Assembly (NCBI GenBank): GCA_963739645.1
Contig: CAVUBM010000015.1
Span: 124,001 to 188,000 of the forward strand
Reading direction: 5' to 3'
Length of the DNA: 64,000 bases
DNA from: JASHPR01 sp963739645
Lineage (GTDB): Bacteria > Actinomycetota > Actinomycetes > Streptosporangiales > Streptosporangiaceae
In this document: piece by piece, positions 17,644 to 26,766 of the stretch
Layout of the letters: the number at the start of each line of letters is the position of its first letter
Position numbering within the stretch: position 1 is the first letter of the stretch
Made by a program: the position numbers and the translations under genes
The notes under the pieces: model-generated
Databases searched by the model: none
Told to the model about the DNA's origin: nothing
Seen by the model: only the letters and a program-made list of their open reading frames with translations

Positions 17644-19671
17644 ATGTCCGCTCGCTCCAAGCACGTGAGCTTCCCGGGCCGCCGGCGTCTTTCTGCGCCA
17701 GGAGTCCTGTTCCGGATCGGCAGTGCTGCGTGCGTGGTGGTCTGCACCGCAGCCGCTGTTGCTAGCTCCACGGCGGCATCCGCGGCCGTGGCCAAGCGGG
17801 CCTCAAGCGCCGCTCCGGCATTTCCAGGCCACATTGTCGTGACGAATCTCCGCAATGCCGGTGAAGGTTCGCTCAGGCACGCAATTATGGTGGCTAATGC
17901 GGCGTCACCTGTAATGTCCAGTTTCATTGACTTCGCTGTATCAGGGACTATTACCCTGACCAGTCCGCTGCCCGCCATATCCCGCCAGGTGACGATCGAT
18001 GCGAGGTCGGCGCCCGGGACAGGCCGTGGGCCGCGGATTGAGATCAATTTCAACCGGAACGCGGGCCTGCGGTATGTGCCAGGCTCCGCAGGCTCGCAGC
18101 TCCTGGGCCTCGCCATCGACAACGCCCGCGGCGACGGCGTCACGCTCGAGGCCAGCTCGATCACGCTCAACCGCGACTACATCGGCCTGAACCGCGCGGG
18201 TACGGCCTTCGGCAACCGCGGCGACGGGGTGTACGTGTCGCCGTCCTCGTCAGACAACGTCATCGGCCGGAACGACTCGGGCGTTTCCGGCGTCGTCGCC
18301 AACGTGATCTCCGGGAACGCCGGGAACGGCATCACCCTGGCCGGGTCGTCGCGCAACACGGTGGCGGCCAACCGCATCGGGACGAACCCGGCGGGCTCAT
18401 GGGCGATCGGCAACGGCGGCGAGGGCATCGCGATCGTCGGTCCGTCCAGCCGCAACGAGATCGGCGGCACCGAGTTCGTCGACCGGGCCACGGGCCAGGT
18501 GAACAACCCGACCGGGGACAAGGGCACGCAGACCCCGGTCTTCGTGGTGCCTCCGCTCGGCAACCTGATCTCCGGCAACGGTCACGACGGTGTGCTGATC
18601 GCCGCGGGAGCTCACGGCAACGTGCTGAACGGGAACTTCGTCGGCACCACAGCCGATGGTGACGCCGCGATCGGCAACCACGGCGACGGCGTGTGGATCG
18701 ACCGGGCGGACGGCAACTCGCTGGTGGGCTGCAAGTTCGTCAACAACCCGTTCGTCTACTACAACGTCGTAAGCGGCAACCACGGCAACGGCCTGCGGGT
18801 CACCGACTCGAACAACACCGTCGTCCAGGGCGACTTCTTCGGCGCCGGCGCCAACAACGCGGACGCGGTGCCCAACCGGCTGGACGGCATCCGGGTCGGC
18901 GGATCCTCGGCGAACACCCAGGTCGGCGGCGTTATCCCGCTGGGGAACGTGTCGGCGGGCAACGGCCGGAACGGCATCGAGGTGACCGGGACCGCGCACG
19001 GCTTCATCACGTTCAACACATTCGGCGGCCTGATGGCCTTCGGGGGCGCCGCCCCCAACCGCAATGACGGCCTGCTGATCACGTCGACCGGAGGCGACAA
19101 CGAGGCCAGGACCAACGTGTTCTCCGGGAACGACAACAACGGCATCGAACTGGCGGGCGACGCGTCGGGGGTGACGATCGACCCATGCATCGCCGGCCTG
19201 AACACCGACGGGAACGGGCCGCTGGCCAACGGCGGCGACGGTGTGCTGATCACCGGCAACGCGCACGGCAACACCATCGGCGGCACGCGGCGCTCGGTGA
19301 TCCGGCAGAACACGTTCTCCGACAACGGCGGCTTCGGGCTGGCCATCACGGGCCGGGCCCATCGCAACCGGGTGTTCAACACGTACATCGGCACCTTGAT
19401 CCTCGGTGTGGAGCCGCAGGGCAACATGAGGGGTGGGGTCCTGATCAGCGGCAGCGCCTACGAGAACCTCATCGGGACCCGCAGCTTCCGAAACCACAAC
19501 ATCATCAGCGCCAACAGGGGCAACGGGGTGACGCTGGAGCAGCGGACCTCCCTGAACGCGGTGGTCCATAACTACATCGGCATCGGCCGGACCGGCCGCA
19601 GCCTGCCGAACACCGGGCGTCCGGTCGTGGACCGGGGCGCCCGCAACCTCATCCTGGGCAACCGGACGTAG
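17644..19671 (+). CDS. Secreted right-handed beta-helix protein
   Basis: 675 residues. A twin-basic N-region and hydrophobic core (ACVVVCTAAAVASSTAASA) form a signal peptide. After 'VVTNLRNAGEGSLRHAIMVANA', typical of the start of parallel beta-helix 'CSLP'-like surface proteins, the body is made of short repeats of the type 'NxISGNxGNGI', 'NxIGTNxAGxxAIGNGGEGI' and 'GNxIGGT', running to the C-terminus. No polysaccharide lyase or hydrolase catalytic signature is visible. It could bind or cleave a polysaccharide outside the cell. GGAGG at 17630 fixes ATG 17644. It is lower in GC at its 5' end than its neighbours. Confidence 0.85.
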   Translation: MSARSKHVSFPGRRRLSAPGVLFRIGSAACVVVCTAAAVASSTAASAAVAKRASSAAPAFPGHIVVTNLRNAGEGSLRHAIMVANAASPVMSSFIDFAVSGTITLTSPLPAISRQVTIDARSAPGTGRGPRIEINFNRNAGLRYVPGSAGSQLLGLAIDNARGDGVTLEASSITLNRDYIGLNRAGTAFGNRGDGVYVSPSSSDNVIGRNDSGVSGVVANVISGNAGNGITLAGSSRNTVAANRIGTNPAGSWAIGNGGEGIAIVGPSSRNEIGGTEFVDRATGQVNNPTGDKGTQTPVFVVPPLGNLISGNGHDGVLIAAGAHGNVLNGNFVGTTADGDAAIGNHGDGVWIDRADGNSLVGCKFVNNPFVYYNVVSGNHGNGLRVTDSNNTVVQGDFFGAGANNADAVPNRLDGIRVGGSSANTQVGGVIPLGNVSAGNGRNGIEVTGTAHGFITFNTFGGLMAFGGAAPNRNDGLLITSTGGDNEARTNVFSGNDNNGIELAGDASGVTIDPCIAGLNTDGNGPLANGGDGVLITGNAHGNTIGGTRRSVIRQNTFSDNGGFGLAITGRAHRNRVFNTYIGTLILGVEPQGNMRGGVLISGSAYENLIGTRSFRNHNIISANRGNGVTLEQRTSLNAVVHNYIGIGRTGRSLPNTGRPVVDRGARNLILGNRT

Positions 19672-19724
19672 CGGGTGCCATCCTGGCCGCCCGCTACGGG
19701 ACGGGCGGGCGGGATGGCGCGGGC

Positions 19725-20564
19725 CTAGGAGATCAGGTCGAACGTGTCCGGGTCGGGCCCGGTGCGCATGTCCTTGTTCAGGGCGCTGATCGTCTCCATG
19801 TCCTGGGCGGACAGCTCGAAGTCGAAGATGTCGATGTTCTCCCTGATGCGCGCGGGAGTGACCGACTTCGGGAACACGATGTCCCCGCGCTCGATGTGCC
19901 AGCGCAGCACGACTTGGGCCGGGCTCTTGCCGGTCCGCTCGGCGACAGTGACGATCTCCGGGTCGCCGAGAACCTGTCCCTGGGCGATCGGTGACCACGC
20001 CTCGATGGCGATCTGGTGCTCGGCGCAGAACGCCCGCACGTCCTCCTGGGTCAGGTACGGGTGCACCTCGATCTGGTTGACCGCCGGGGGAACCTCGGAC
20101 TCGCTGTGCAGCCGGCGCAGATGGTGCGGCTGGAAGTTAGACACGCCGATCGAGCGGGCGCGCCCGTCGCGGTAGAACTCCTCCAGGGTCTTCCAGGTCG
20201 ACACGTAGTCGCCGTCGTACCGCGTGGGCAGCGGCCAGTGGATCAGGAACAGGTCGACAAAGTCGGTGCCGAGCGCCTCCAGCGTCTCCTCGAACGCGAG
20301 GCGGGCGTCGTCGGGGAGATGCGCGTCGTTGCTCAGCTTGCTGGTGATGAACACCTCGCTGCGGTCAACCCCGGACTTCGCGATGGCCTCGCCGACCTGC
20401 TTCTCGTTGCCGTAGCCCTCCGCGGTGTCGATGTGCCGGTAGCCCGCCTGCAGCGCCGTCACCACGGCCTCGACCGTGTCCTCCGGCTCGATCTGGAAGA
20501 CGCCGAAGCCGAACTGCGGGATCTGCTGGCCGTTGTTCAGCATGATGTCCGGTATCGCGGTCAC
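19725..20564 (-). CDS. Aldo/keto reductase (2,5-diketo-D-gluconate reductase type)
   Basis: 279 residues of the AKR5-like group: 'MLNNGQQIPQFGFGVFQI', catalytic Asp and Tyr in 'GYRHIDTAEGYGNEKQVGEAI', catalytic Lys in 'VFITSKLSN', His in 'DLFLIHWPLP', then 'SIGVSNFQPHHL', 'NQIEVHPYL' and the cofactor loop 'DIVFPKSVTPARIRENIDIFDFEL'. It is expected to reduce carbonyl groups using NADPH. GTG 20564 is chosen because GAGGAG lies about 11 bases upstream; an upstream GTG at 20576 is too close to that site. Confidence 0.92.
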   Translation of the reverse strand: MTAIPDIMLNNGQQIPQFGFGVFQIEPEDTVEAVVTALQAGYRHIDTAEGYGNEKQVGEAIAKSGVDRSEVFITSKLSNDAHLPDDARLAFEETLEALGTDFVDLFLIHWPLPTRYDGDYVSTWKTLEEFYRDGRARSIGVSNFQPHHLRRLHSESEVPPAVNQIEVHPYLTQEDVRAFCAEHQIAIEAWSPIAQGQVLGDPEIVTVAERTGKSPAQVVLRWHIERGDIVFPKSVTPARIRENIDIFDFELSAQDMETISALNKDMRTGPDPDTFDLIS

Positions 20565-20688
20565 GACAGGTTTCACTCCTCAAGCGATGGTCGCTGGCCG
20601 ATGGGTCCGACAGGCAACGCTGCCCGTTACGGCCCGAAGTACACACCCAACCTAGCCAGCCGGGCCAAGCCCGCTGTGCCCACCCGGG

Positions 20689-22746
20689 CTAAGTGACGAG
20701 GCAGTTCCGCGAGCCCGCGCCCCGGCCGGTTTGTGCGGCGCCCTGCGGGAAGGCGGCGGCGAGCGCCTTGGCGATCAGGTGGGCCCGCCACGCGTACCCC
20801 AGCGAGGTGTAGTGGATGCCGTCGGAGATGAACCACCGGTTCTTGGCCGCCGCCGCCCAGTCGTACACGCGCATGTTCGGGTAGTGCGCGCAGGCCTGGA
20901 GCAGCGTGCTGTCCCACTGCGCCATGTTCGTCTCCGCGTACGGCCCGCTGACCAGCAGCGACTTGACGTTGACCCACATGACCGGCTGATCGCCGATCAG
21001 CGTCATCATCTCCCGGATCCGGGTCGCCAGGCCGACGTGCGAGCCGACGGCAACGTCCGCGGTGTCGTTGGTTCCCAGCGCCAGCACCCAGCAGCCCCGG
21101 TACCCGCTGCGCATCAGCTGCTGCGCCACGGTAAACGCGTTGGGCTGGTTCTCGTAGGTTTCCACGATCGACCGGGCACCGGAGATTTCCGGGATGAACG
21201 TGGTCGCGCCCACCTTGGCGTACTGCGCGTTGATCCGCTGCTTCGGGTTGGGCAGGTAGTCGGGCGAGATCAGGCCGTCCGACGTGGAGTCACCGATGTG
21301 CACGACCGACCGGCAGGACGAGCGGGCGGGCCCATGAAGGGGGGAGGGGGCTTGCGCGGGCTGCTTAGTGCCCGGTCTCTTGGACCGGGCCGGAGCGCGT
21401 TTCGGCGGGGACGGCGACGGAGTGGCCGCCGCGGGGGACGCGGATGGCGACGGGGACGGGGACGGTGTGCTCGCCCCGGCAGGCGGCGGGGTGCCCGCGG
21501 CCATCGCCGCCGAGGCCGGCTGCACGATGCCGGTCAGGCCCGCGGTGGCCAGGCCGCACACGGCGACGCATCCCGCCAGGGCCATCCGGGTGGGATGCCG
21601 GGCCGCTCCCAGCTGGTACCCGGCCGCGGCCGCGTGCGCCAGGCCGCGGCCGATGGCCCCGTGGCGGACCGGTTCCTCGATGAACCGCCAGGACACCGCG
21701 GCGACGGCGATGCTCGCCGCCACCTGCAGCGTGCCGCGGAGCAGGGTCTCCTGGCCGTCGGTCGGGGTCGTCAGCACGATGATCGGGTAGTGCCACAGGT
21801 AGATGCCGTAGGACCGGACGCCGATCCAGCGCAGCGGCCGGCACCCCAGCGCCACGCCGACCCGGCTGGCGGGCGACGCGGCCGCGCCGACGACCAGCGC
21901 GGTGGCCACCGAGAGCAGAACCATCCCGCCGTGGTACAGAAACGCCGAGTACTCGCTGGTGCGCCAGATCAGTACGAAGATGATGGCCAGCCCGGCGATC
22001 CCGGTGCCGTCGAGGATCCGGCGCGCGCCGTCGGCGACGTCGCTGCGCAGGCGGCAGCTGGGCCAGACGAACGCCAGGGCCGCGCCGATCAGCAGGCCGA
22101 AGGCCCGGGTGTCCGTGCCGTCGTATACCCGCGTCGGGTCGTACCCGGGCTGGTAGAACATGGCCATGGCCACAGCCGAGGCGGCCGCGAGCAGCAGCGT
22201 GGCGGCCGCCAGCCGGGGACGGGCCCCGGTGCCCCCCCGGCGCCCGAACCAGCGCAGCCCGAACCACAGCAGCCACGGCCAGATCAGGTAGAACTGCTCC
22301 TCGACGGCCAGCGACCACAGGTGCCCGAGCGGCGACGGCGGGCTGAACCTGGCGAAGTAGGAGCTGTGCTGGGCGATCAGCCACCAGTTGCTCACGTAGC
22401 CCACGGACGCGGCGACCGCCCCGCGGATGGCCGGAAGCTGCGACCGGTCCAGCAGCGTGACCCAGGCCACGACCACGGTCAGCATCACGAAGAGCGCGGG
22501 CAGCAGCCGCCGGGCCCGGCGCAGCCAGAAATCGGCCATCTGCAGCCGGCCGGTGCGGTCGTACTGGTTGAGCAGGAGGTCGGTGATGAGGTAACCGCTC
22601 AGCGTGAAGAAGACACCCACGCCGAGCAGGCCGCCCTGAGCCCAACCCAGATTCAGGTGATAGGCGACCACCGCCAGTACGGCCAGAGCGCGCAACCCGT
22701 CGAGACCGGGAAGATAACGCTGGCCAGTCCGGACTGGCTTGGGCAT
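20689..22746 (-). CDS. OafA-type membrane acyltransferase fused to SGNH domain
   Basis: 685 residues. The first ~390 form an acyltransferase-3 membrane domain: 'RYLPGLDGLRALAVLAVVAYHL' (catalytic His), 'LGVGVFFTLSGYLITDLL', 'RRARRLLPALFVM', 'LGHLWSLAVEEQFYLIWPWLLW' and 'GVRSYGIYLWHYP'. A Ser/Pro-rich linker leads to an SGNH hydrolase-like domain with 'VVHIGDSTSDGL' (Ser), 'LALGTNDTADV' (Asn) and 'ISDGIHYTSLGY' (Asp-His). Such proteins O-acetylate or otherwise acylate cell-surface glycans. ATG 22746 has GGAGGAG upstream. The C-terminus reads 'GRGAGSRNCLVT'. Confidence 0.92.
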   Translation of the reverse strand: MPKPVRTGQRYLPGLDGLRALAVLAVVAYHLNLGWAQGGLLGVGVFFTLSGYLITDLLLNQYDRTGRLQMADFWLRRARRLLPALFVMLTVVVAWVTLLDRSQLPAIRGAVAASVGYVSNWWLIAQHSSYFARFSPPSPLGHLWSLAVEEQFYLIWPWLLWFGLRWFGRRGGTGARPRLAAATLLLAAASAVAMAMFYQPGYDPTRVYDGTDTRAFGLLIGAALAFVWPSCRLRSDVADGARRILDGTGIAGLAIIFVLIWRTSEYSAFLYHGGMVLLSVATALVVGAAASPASRVGVALGCRPLRWIGVRSYGIYLWHYPIIVLTTPTDGQETLLRGTLQVAASIAVAAVSWRFIEEPVRHGAIGRGLAHAAAAGYQLGAARHPTRMALAGCVAVCGLATAGLTGIVQPASAAMAAGTPPPAGASTPSPSPSPSASPAAATPSPSPPKRAPARSKRPGTKQPAQAPSPLHGPARSSCRSVVHIGDSTSDGLISPDYLPNPKQRINAQYAKVGATTFIPEISGARSIVETYENQPNAFTVAQQLMRSGYRGCWVLALGTNDTADVAVGSHVGLATRIREMMTLIGDQPVMWVNVKSLLVSGPYAETNMAQWDSTLLQACAHYPNMRVYDWAAAAKNRWFISDGIHYTSLGYAWRAHLIAKALAAAFPQGAAQTGRGAGSRNCLVT

Positions 22747-22954
22747 GAACTCCTCCACCAGGCTGCCGCCTGGCACCATTCACTCGCCCGCGGTGCCCCG
22801 CAAGGACTACAGCCGCCATGACAATGAACCAAATGTCCGCCGGCCGAGCTGCTCGCTTCGCGTTCTGCCGGTCAGTTACCAAACTGATCCGGACAGTACC
22901 CGCCGAAACGACAATCGTCACTTAGACGCGCGGTCGCTCCCGGAAACGATAGGA

Positions 22955-22974
22955 CGCCGATTTCGTAATCGGCG
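22955..22974. repeat. Perfect 8-bp hairpin in divergent intergenic region
   Basis: CGCCGATT (22955-22962), loop TCGT, AATCGGCG (22967-22974). It lies between the divergently transcribed acyltransferase (starts 22746) and hydrolase (starts 23051) genes in an otherwise featureless 304-base gap. It may be an operator, because no T-run follows it on either strand. Confidence 0.5.
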
Positions 22975-23037
22975 ATAAGCAGCCCGCAGATTCGGCGTCC
23001 TCGACGTGTTCCCCGCCACTCTCTCCTGGGCACGCAT

Positions 23038-23043
23038 TAGTCT
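23038..23043 (+). promoter_or_regulatory. Putative -10 box of a leaderless promoter (hydrolase gene)
   Basis: TAGTCT ends 7 bases before ATG 23051. No ribosome binding site lies between them, so transcription probably begins at or next to the ATG. Confidence 0.4.
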
Positions 23044-23050
23044 CGGCTAG

Positions 23051-23887
23051 ATGGAGGTGTCGGAGACTGAACGTCAGCTGAGCGACGGGCGCACTCTGCA
23101 CTGCTATGACACGGGCGCGGGCCGGCTCGCGGTCTTCTACCACCACGGCACGCCCAACATCGGCGCTCCTCCCGCGCCGCTGTTCCCCGCCTCGGAGCGG
23201 CTCGGCATCCGGTGGGTCGGCTACGACCGGCCCGGATACGGCGGATCAACCCCGCAGCCAGGCCGTGACGTGGCCTCGGCCGCCGCGGACGTCGCGCTCG
23301 TCGCCGATGAGCTTGGCCTCGACCGGTTCGCGGTCCTGGGCCATTCCGGCGGCGGTCCGCACGCTCTGGCCTGCGGCGCGCTGCTGCCCGGGCGCGTGCT
23401 GGGCGTGGTCAGCATCTCCGGGCTGGCCCCGTACGGCGCCGTGGGACTGGACTGGTTCGCGGGCATGAACGCGTCCGCCGCGGCGTCGCTGCGCGCTGCC
23501 ACCGAGGGACGTGCCGCCAAAGAGCAGTACGAGGCGAGTGCCGAGTTCGACCCGGAGATGTTCACCCCGGCCGATCACGCCGCGCTCGATGGCACCTGGT
23601 CCTGGTTCGGCAGCGTCGTCGGCCCGGCCCTCGAGACCGACCAGGGCGGGGCGGTCGACGATGACCTGGCCTACGTGGCCCCGTGGGGCTTCGACGTGGC
23701 CCAGGCCCGCGCGCCGGTCCTGCTCATGCACGGCGGCCAGGACCGGATGGCGCCCAGTACCCACAGCGACTGGCTGGCGCGCAGCTGCCCGTCGGCCGAG
23801 ATGCGGCTGTACCCCGACGACGGGCACATCTCGGTGCTCAACTCCGCCGAATCCGGGCTGGACTGGCTCGCGGAGCACGCCGGCTAG
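23051..23887 (+). CDS. Alpha/beta hydrolase
   Basis: 278 residues: oxyanion region 'VFYHHGTPNIGAPP', 'VGYDRPGYGGSTPQPGRDVASAAADVALVADELGLDRFAVLGHSGGGPHALACGALLPG' containing the nucleophile elbow GHSGG, acid loop 'PVLLMHGGQDRMAPSTHSDWLAR' and catalytic His in 'YPDDGHISVL'. The family includes esterases, lactonases and proline iminopeptidase-like enzymes; no substrate can be given. It stands alone with its own predicted leaderless promoter, 108 bases before the monooxygenase. Confidence 0.9.
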   Translation: MEVSETERQLSDGRTLHCYDTGAGRLAVFYHHGTPNIGAPPAPLFPASERLGIRWVGYDRPGYGGSTPQPGRDVASAAADVALVADELGLDRFAVLGHSGGGPHALACGALLPGRVLGVVSISGLAPYGAVGLDWFAGMNASAAASLRAATEGRAAKEQYEASAEFDPEMFTPADHAALDGTWSWFGSVVGPALETDQGGAVDDDLAYVAPWGFDVAQARAPVLLMHGGQDRMAPSTHSDWLARSCPSAEMRLYPDDGHISVLNSAESGLDWLAEHAG

Positions 23888-23994
23888 AGCTCACGGGTCA
23901 GCGCCTGCCGCCGGCCGCGCATCGCGCCCCACCCGTCAGTCCTGGAACGTCCGCCCATCGCTCATCATGGCAGTATGAGCAGCTGGAGGCGTAG

Positions 23995-25620
23995 ATGAGC
24001 GAGTTGCCTGCGCTCGATCTGGTGATCGTGGGGGCGGGGTTCTCCGGCCTGTTTATGCTGCACCGCGCCCGGGGCCTTGGCCTGTCCGCCCGCGTACTGG
24101 AGGCGGGCGACGGCGTGGGCGGCACCTGGTACTGGAACCGCTACCCCGGTGCGCGCTGCGACGTCGAGAGCATGCAGTACTCCTACCAGTTCTCGGACGA
24201 GCTCCAGCAGGAGTGGGAGTGGACCGAGCGGTACGCGAGCCAGCCCGAGATCCTCACCTACCTCAATCACGTGGCCGACCGGTTCGGCCTGCGCCGCGAC
24301 CTCGAGGTCGGTGCCCGAGTGCGGGCGGCCGATTTCGACGAGGCGCAGGGGCGCTGGGTGATCAGCACCGACGCTGGCCAGCAGATGTCAGCCCGGTTCC
24401 TGGTCATGGCGACCGGCTGCCTGTCGGCGGCCAACATCCCCGACGTCCCCGGCCTGGACAGTTTTAGTGGCCCCACCTTTCACACCGGGCGCTGGCCGCA
24501 TGAGCCCGTTGACTTCATGGGACAGCGGGTGGGGATCATCGGCACCGGCTCCTCAGCCGTTCAGTCGATCCCCGTCATCGCCAGGCAGGCCCGCGAACTG
24601 GTGGTGTTCCAGCGGACGGCCACCTATACCGTGCCTGCGCACAACCGTCCTCTCAGCGCTGAGGAGCAGCAGGCGGTCAAGGCCGACTATGCGGGGTTCC
24701 GTCAGCGGATCAGCCTGATGAACGCCGCGATCGGGTCGAGCTTTCCCGAGGACGGAGACGGCGAGGAGCGGCTCGCGCTCGACGCCGAACCGGGCGAGCG
24801 CGCCAGGATCTACGAGAAGCGCTGGGAGCACGGCGGCCTGCCCTTCCTGTGGGGGTTCACCGACCTGTACACCGATCTGGCGGCCAACGAGACGGCGGCG
24901 GCGTTCGTCCGGGCCAAGATCCTCCAGGTCGTCGACGACCCGGCCGTGGCCAGGCGCCTGACGCCGACCACCGTGATCGGCTGCAAGCGGCTGTGCGTGG
25001 ACACCGGGTACTACGCCACCTTCAACCGGGACAACGTCGAACTGGTCGACGTGAGCGAGGCCCCTATCGAGGAGATCACGCCGCGCGGGCTGCGGGCCGG
25101 GGGCCGGGAGTACGAGTTCGACTGCCTCGTGTTCGCCACCGGATTCGACGCGATGACCGGGGCCCTGGCCAGGATCGACATCCGCGGCCGCCGCGGGCTG
25201 GGCCTGAATCAGGCCTGGGCCGAGGGGCCGCGCTCCTACCTGGGCCTGAGCGTGGCCGGGTTCCCCAACCTGTTCCTCGTCACCGGGCCGGGCAGCCCCT
25301 CGGTGCTGACCAACATGGTGGTGGCCATCGAGCAGCAGGTGAACTGGATCGCCGGCTGCCTGGATCACCTGGGCCGCAGCGGCGGCCAGCGCATCGAGGC
25401 CACCGCACAGGCCCAGGACGAATGGGTGACGTATGTGAACGACGTCGCCGACACCACCGTGTACCCGGCCTGCAACTCGTGGTACCTGGGGGCGAACATC
25501 CCTGGCAAGCCCCGGGTGTTTATGGCACTCGTGGGCTACCCGCCGTACGTCGAGAAGTGTGACGAGGTGGCGGCCAAGAACTATGAAGGATTCGTCATCT
25601 CATTACCGGCGGCGGTCTGA
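23995..25620 (+). CDS. Flavin-dependent Baeyer-Villiger monooxygenase
   Basis: 541 residues. N-terminal FAD Rossmann motif 'LVIVGAGFSGLFMLHRARGLG', the 'GVGGTWYWNRYPGARCDVES' segment of the cyclohexanone monooxygenase group, the type I BVMO fingerprint 'FSGPTFHTGRWPHE' (FxGxxxHxxxWP), the NADPH motif 'VGIIGTGSSAVQSIPVIA' and 'LVFATGFDAMTGAL'. It should insert oxygen next to a ketone, giving an ester or lactone, using NADPH and FAD. ATG 23995 follows GGAGGCGTAG. Two downstream genes on the same strand encode sugar- or polyol-type enzymes. Confidence 0.93.
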   Translation: MSELPALDLVIVGAGFSGLFMLHRARGLGLSARVLEAGDGVGGTWYWNRYPGARCDVESMQYSYQFSDELQQEWEWTERYASQPEILTYLNHVADRFGLRRDLEVGARVRAADFDEAQGRWVISTDAGQQMSARFLVMATGCLSAANIPDVPGLDSFSGPTFHTGRWPHEPVDFMGQRVGIIGTGSSAVQSIPVIARQARELVVFQRTATYTVPAHNRPLSAEEQQAVKADYAGFRQRISLMNAAIGSSFPEDGDGEERLALDAEPGERARIYEKRWEHGGLPFLWGFTDLYTDLAANETAAAFVRAKILQVVDDPAVARRLTPTTVIGCKRLCVDTGYYATFNRDNVELVDVSEAPIEEITPRGLRAGGREYEFDCLVFATGFDAMTGALARIDIRGRRGLGLNQAWAEGPRSYLGLSVAGFPNLFLVTGPGSPSVLTNMVVAIEQQVNWIAGCLDHLGRSGGQRIEATAQAQDEWVTYVNDVADTTVYPACNSWYLGANIPGKPRVFMALVGYPPYVEKCDEVAAKNYEGFVISLPAAV

Positions 25621-25674
25621 ACCCGTCTGGGTATCGGTTCTTCAGGTGGAGGATCGAGCGCGAGGAGGCGGCGG

Positions 25675-26766
25675 TTGAGCGAGCAGGGCGATGTGGAGGC
25701 GGGCGCCGGGGAGCACGGACTCGGGATCGTGGGCGCGGGCACGATCGGCGCGTTCCACGCCCGGGCGGCCGCGATGGTGCCCGCGGCCCGGCTGGCGGCG
25801 GTCACCGACGTACGTCGGGACCAGTCGGAGGCCTTTGCGGCCGAGCACGGCTGCGCGGCCGAACCGAGCCTGGATGACCTGCTGAGCCGCGACGACATCG
25901 ACGTGGTGTCGGTGTGCGTGCCGAGCGGGCGGCACGCCGAGGTGGGTATCGAGGTCGCCGCCGCCGGCAAGCACCTGATCGTCGAGAAGCCGATCGACGT
26001 CAGCCTCGACGCGGCCGACCGCCTGATCGAGGCGGCCAAGGCCACGGGGATCACGGTCACGGTGATCTCCCAGCACCGGTTCGATCCCGGCCTCATCGAG
26101 CTGCGTCGCCTGATCGACGAAGGCGCGCTCGGCCGCCTGCTGCTCGGCCAGGCCGCCACCAAGTGGTACCGCAGCCAGTCCTACTACGACAGCGCGGCCT
26201 GGCGCGGCACCTGGTCCCTGGACGGCGGGGCGCTGATGAACCAGGGCATCCACTACGCCGACCTGCTCCGCTGGTGCATGGGTCCGGTGGCCGAGGTGCA
26301 GGCCGTGACCGCGACCCAGGCGCACGACATGGAGGCCGAGGACTGCGCGCTGGCCATCGTGCGGTTCGCCTCGGGCGCGGTAGGGACCATCACCGCCAGC
26401 ACGGCCGTGTTTCCCGGCTTCGCCCAGCGTCTGGAGATCAGCGGCACGGATGGCACGGTGATCGTCGAAGACAGCGCGATCACCTACCGCGGCTTCCGCG
26501 GCGAGCTGCCGGATCAGGGGATAACCGGCAGCAGCGTGCTGACCGGCGCGACCGTGCCGGCCGTGGCGGCCAGCGCCGCCGACCTCGAGGTCGCCGCGCA
26601 CGCCACGCAGATCGCTGACCTGCTCGCGGCGCTGGACGAGGGCCGCGAGCCGCTGGTCACGGCCGCCGACGCCCGGGCCACGCTCGAGCTCGTCCGCGCG
26701 GTCTACGCGTCGGCGCGCGATGGCAGGCCGGTCACCTTGCCGCTGCGCGGGGACGCCGCACGATGA
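25675..26766 (+). CDS. Gfo/Idh/MocA family oxidoreductase
   Basis: 363 residues: NAD(P) Rossmann start 'GLGIVGAGTIGAFHARAAAM', 'CVPSGRHAEVGIEVAAAGKHLIVEKPIDVSL' with the EKP catalytic lysine, and the C-terminal domain 'GGALMNQGIHYADLLRWCMGPVAEVQA' with the conserved H. It probably oxidises a sugar, inositol or related polyol. TTG 25675 is used because GAGGAGG is spaced correctly before it; a GTG five codons later is the alternative. It overlaps the next gene by ATGA, so both are translated together. Confidence 0.9.
   Translation: MSEQGDVEAGAGEHGLGIVGAGTIGAFHARAAAMVPAARLAAVTDVRRDQSEAFAAEHGCAAEPSLDDLLSRDDIDVVSVCVPSGRHAEVGIEVAAAGKHLIVEKPIDVSLDAADRLIEAAKATGITVTVISQHRFDPGLIELRRLIDEGALGRLLLGQAATKWYRSQSYYDSAAWRGTWSLDGGALMNQGIHYADLLRWCMGPVAEVQAVTATQAHDMEAEDCALAIVRFASGAVGTITASTAVFPGFAQRLEISGTDGTVIVEDSAITYRGFRGELPDQGITGSSVLTGATVPAVAASAADLEVAAHATQIADLLAALDEGREPLVTAADARATLELVRAVYASARDGRPVTLPLRGDAAR

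Noticed and set aside
18397..19998. 533-residue minus-strand frame opposite the beta-helix protein
   Set aside because: Low-complexity Arg/Ala/Val content, no motifs, and the plus strand has a clear signal peptide and repeats.
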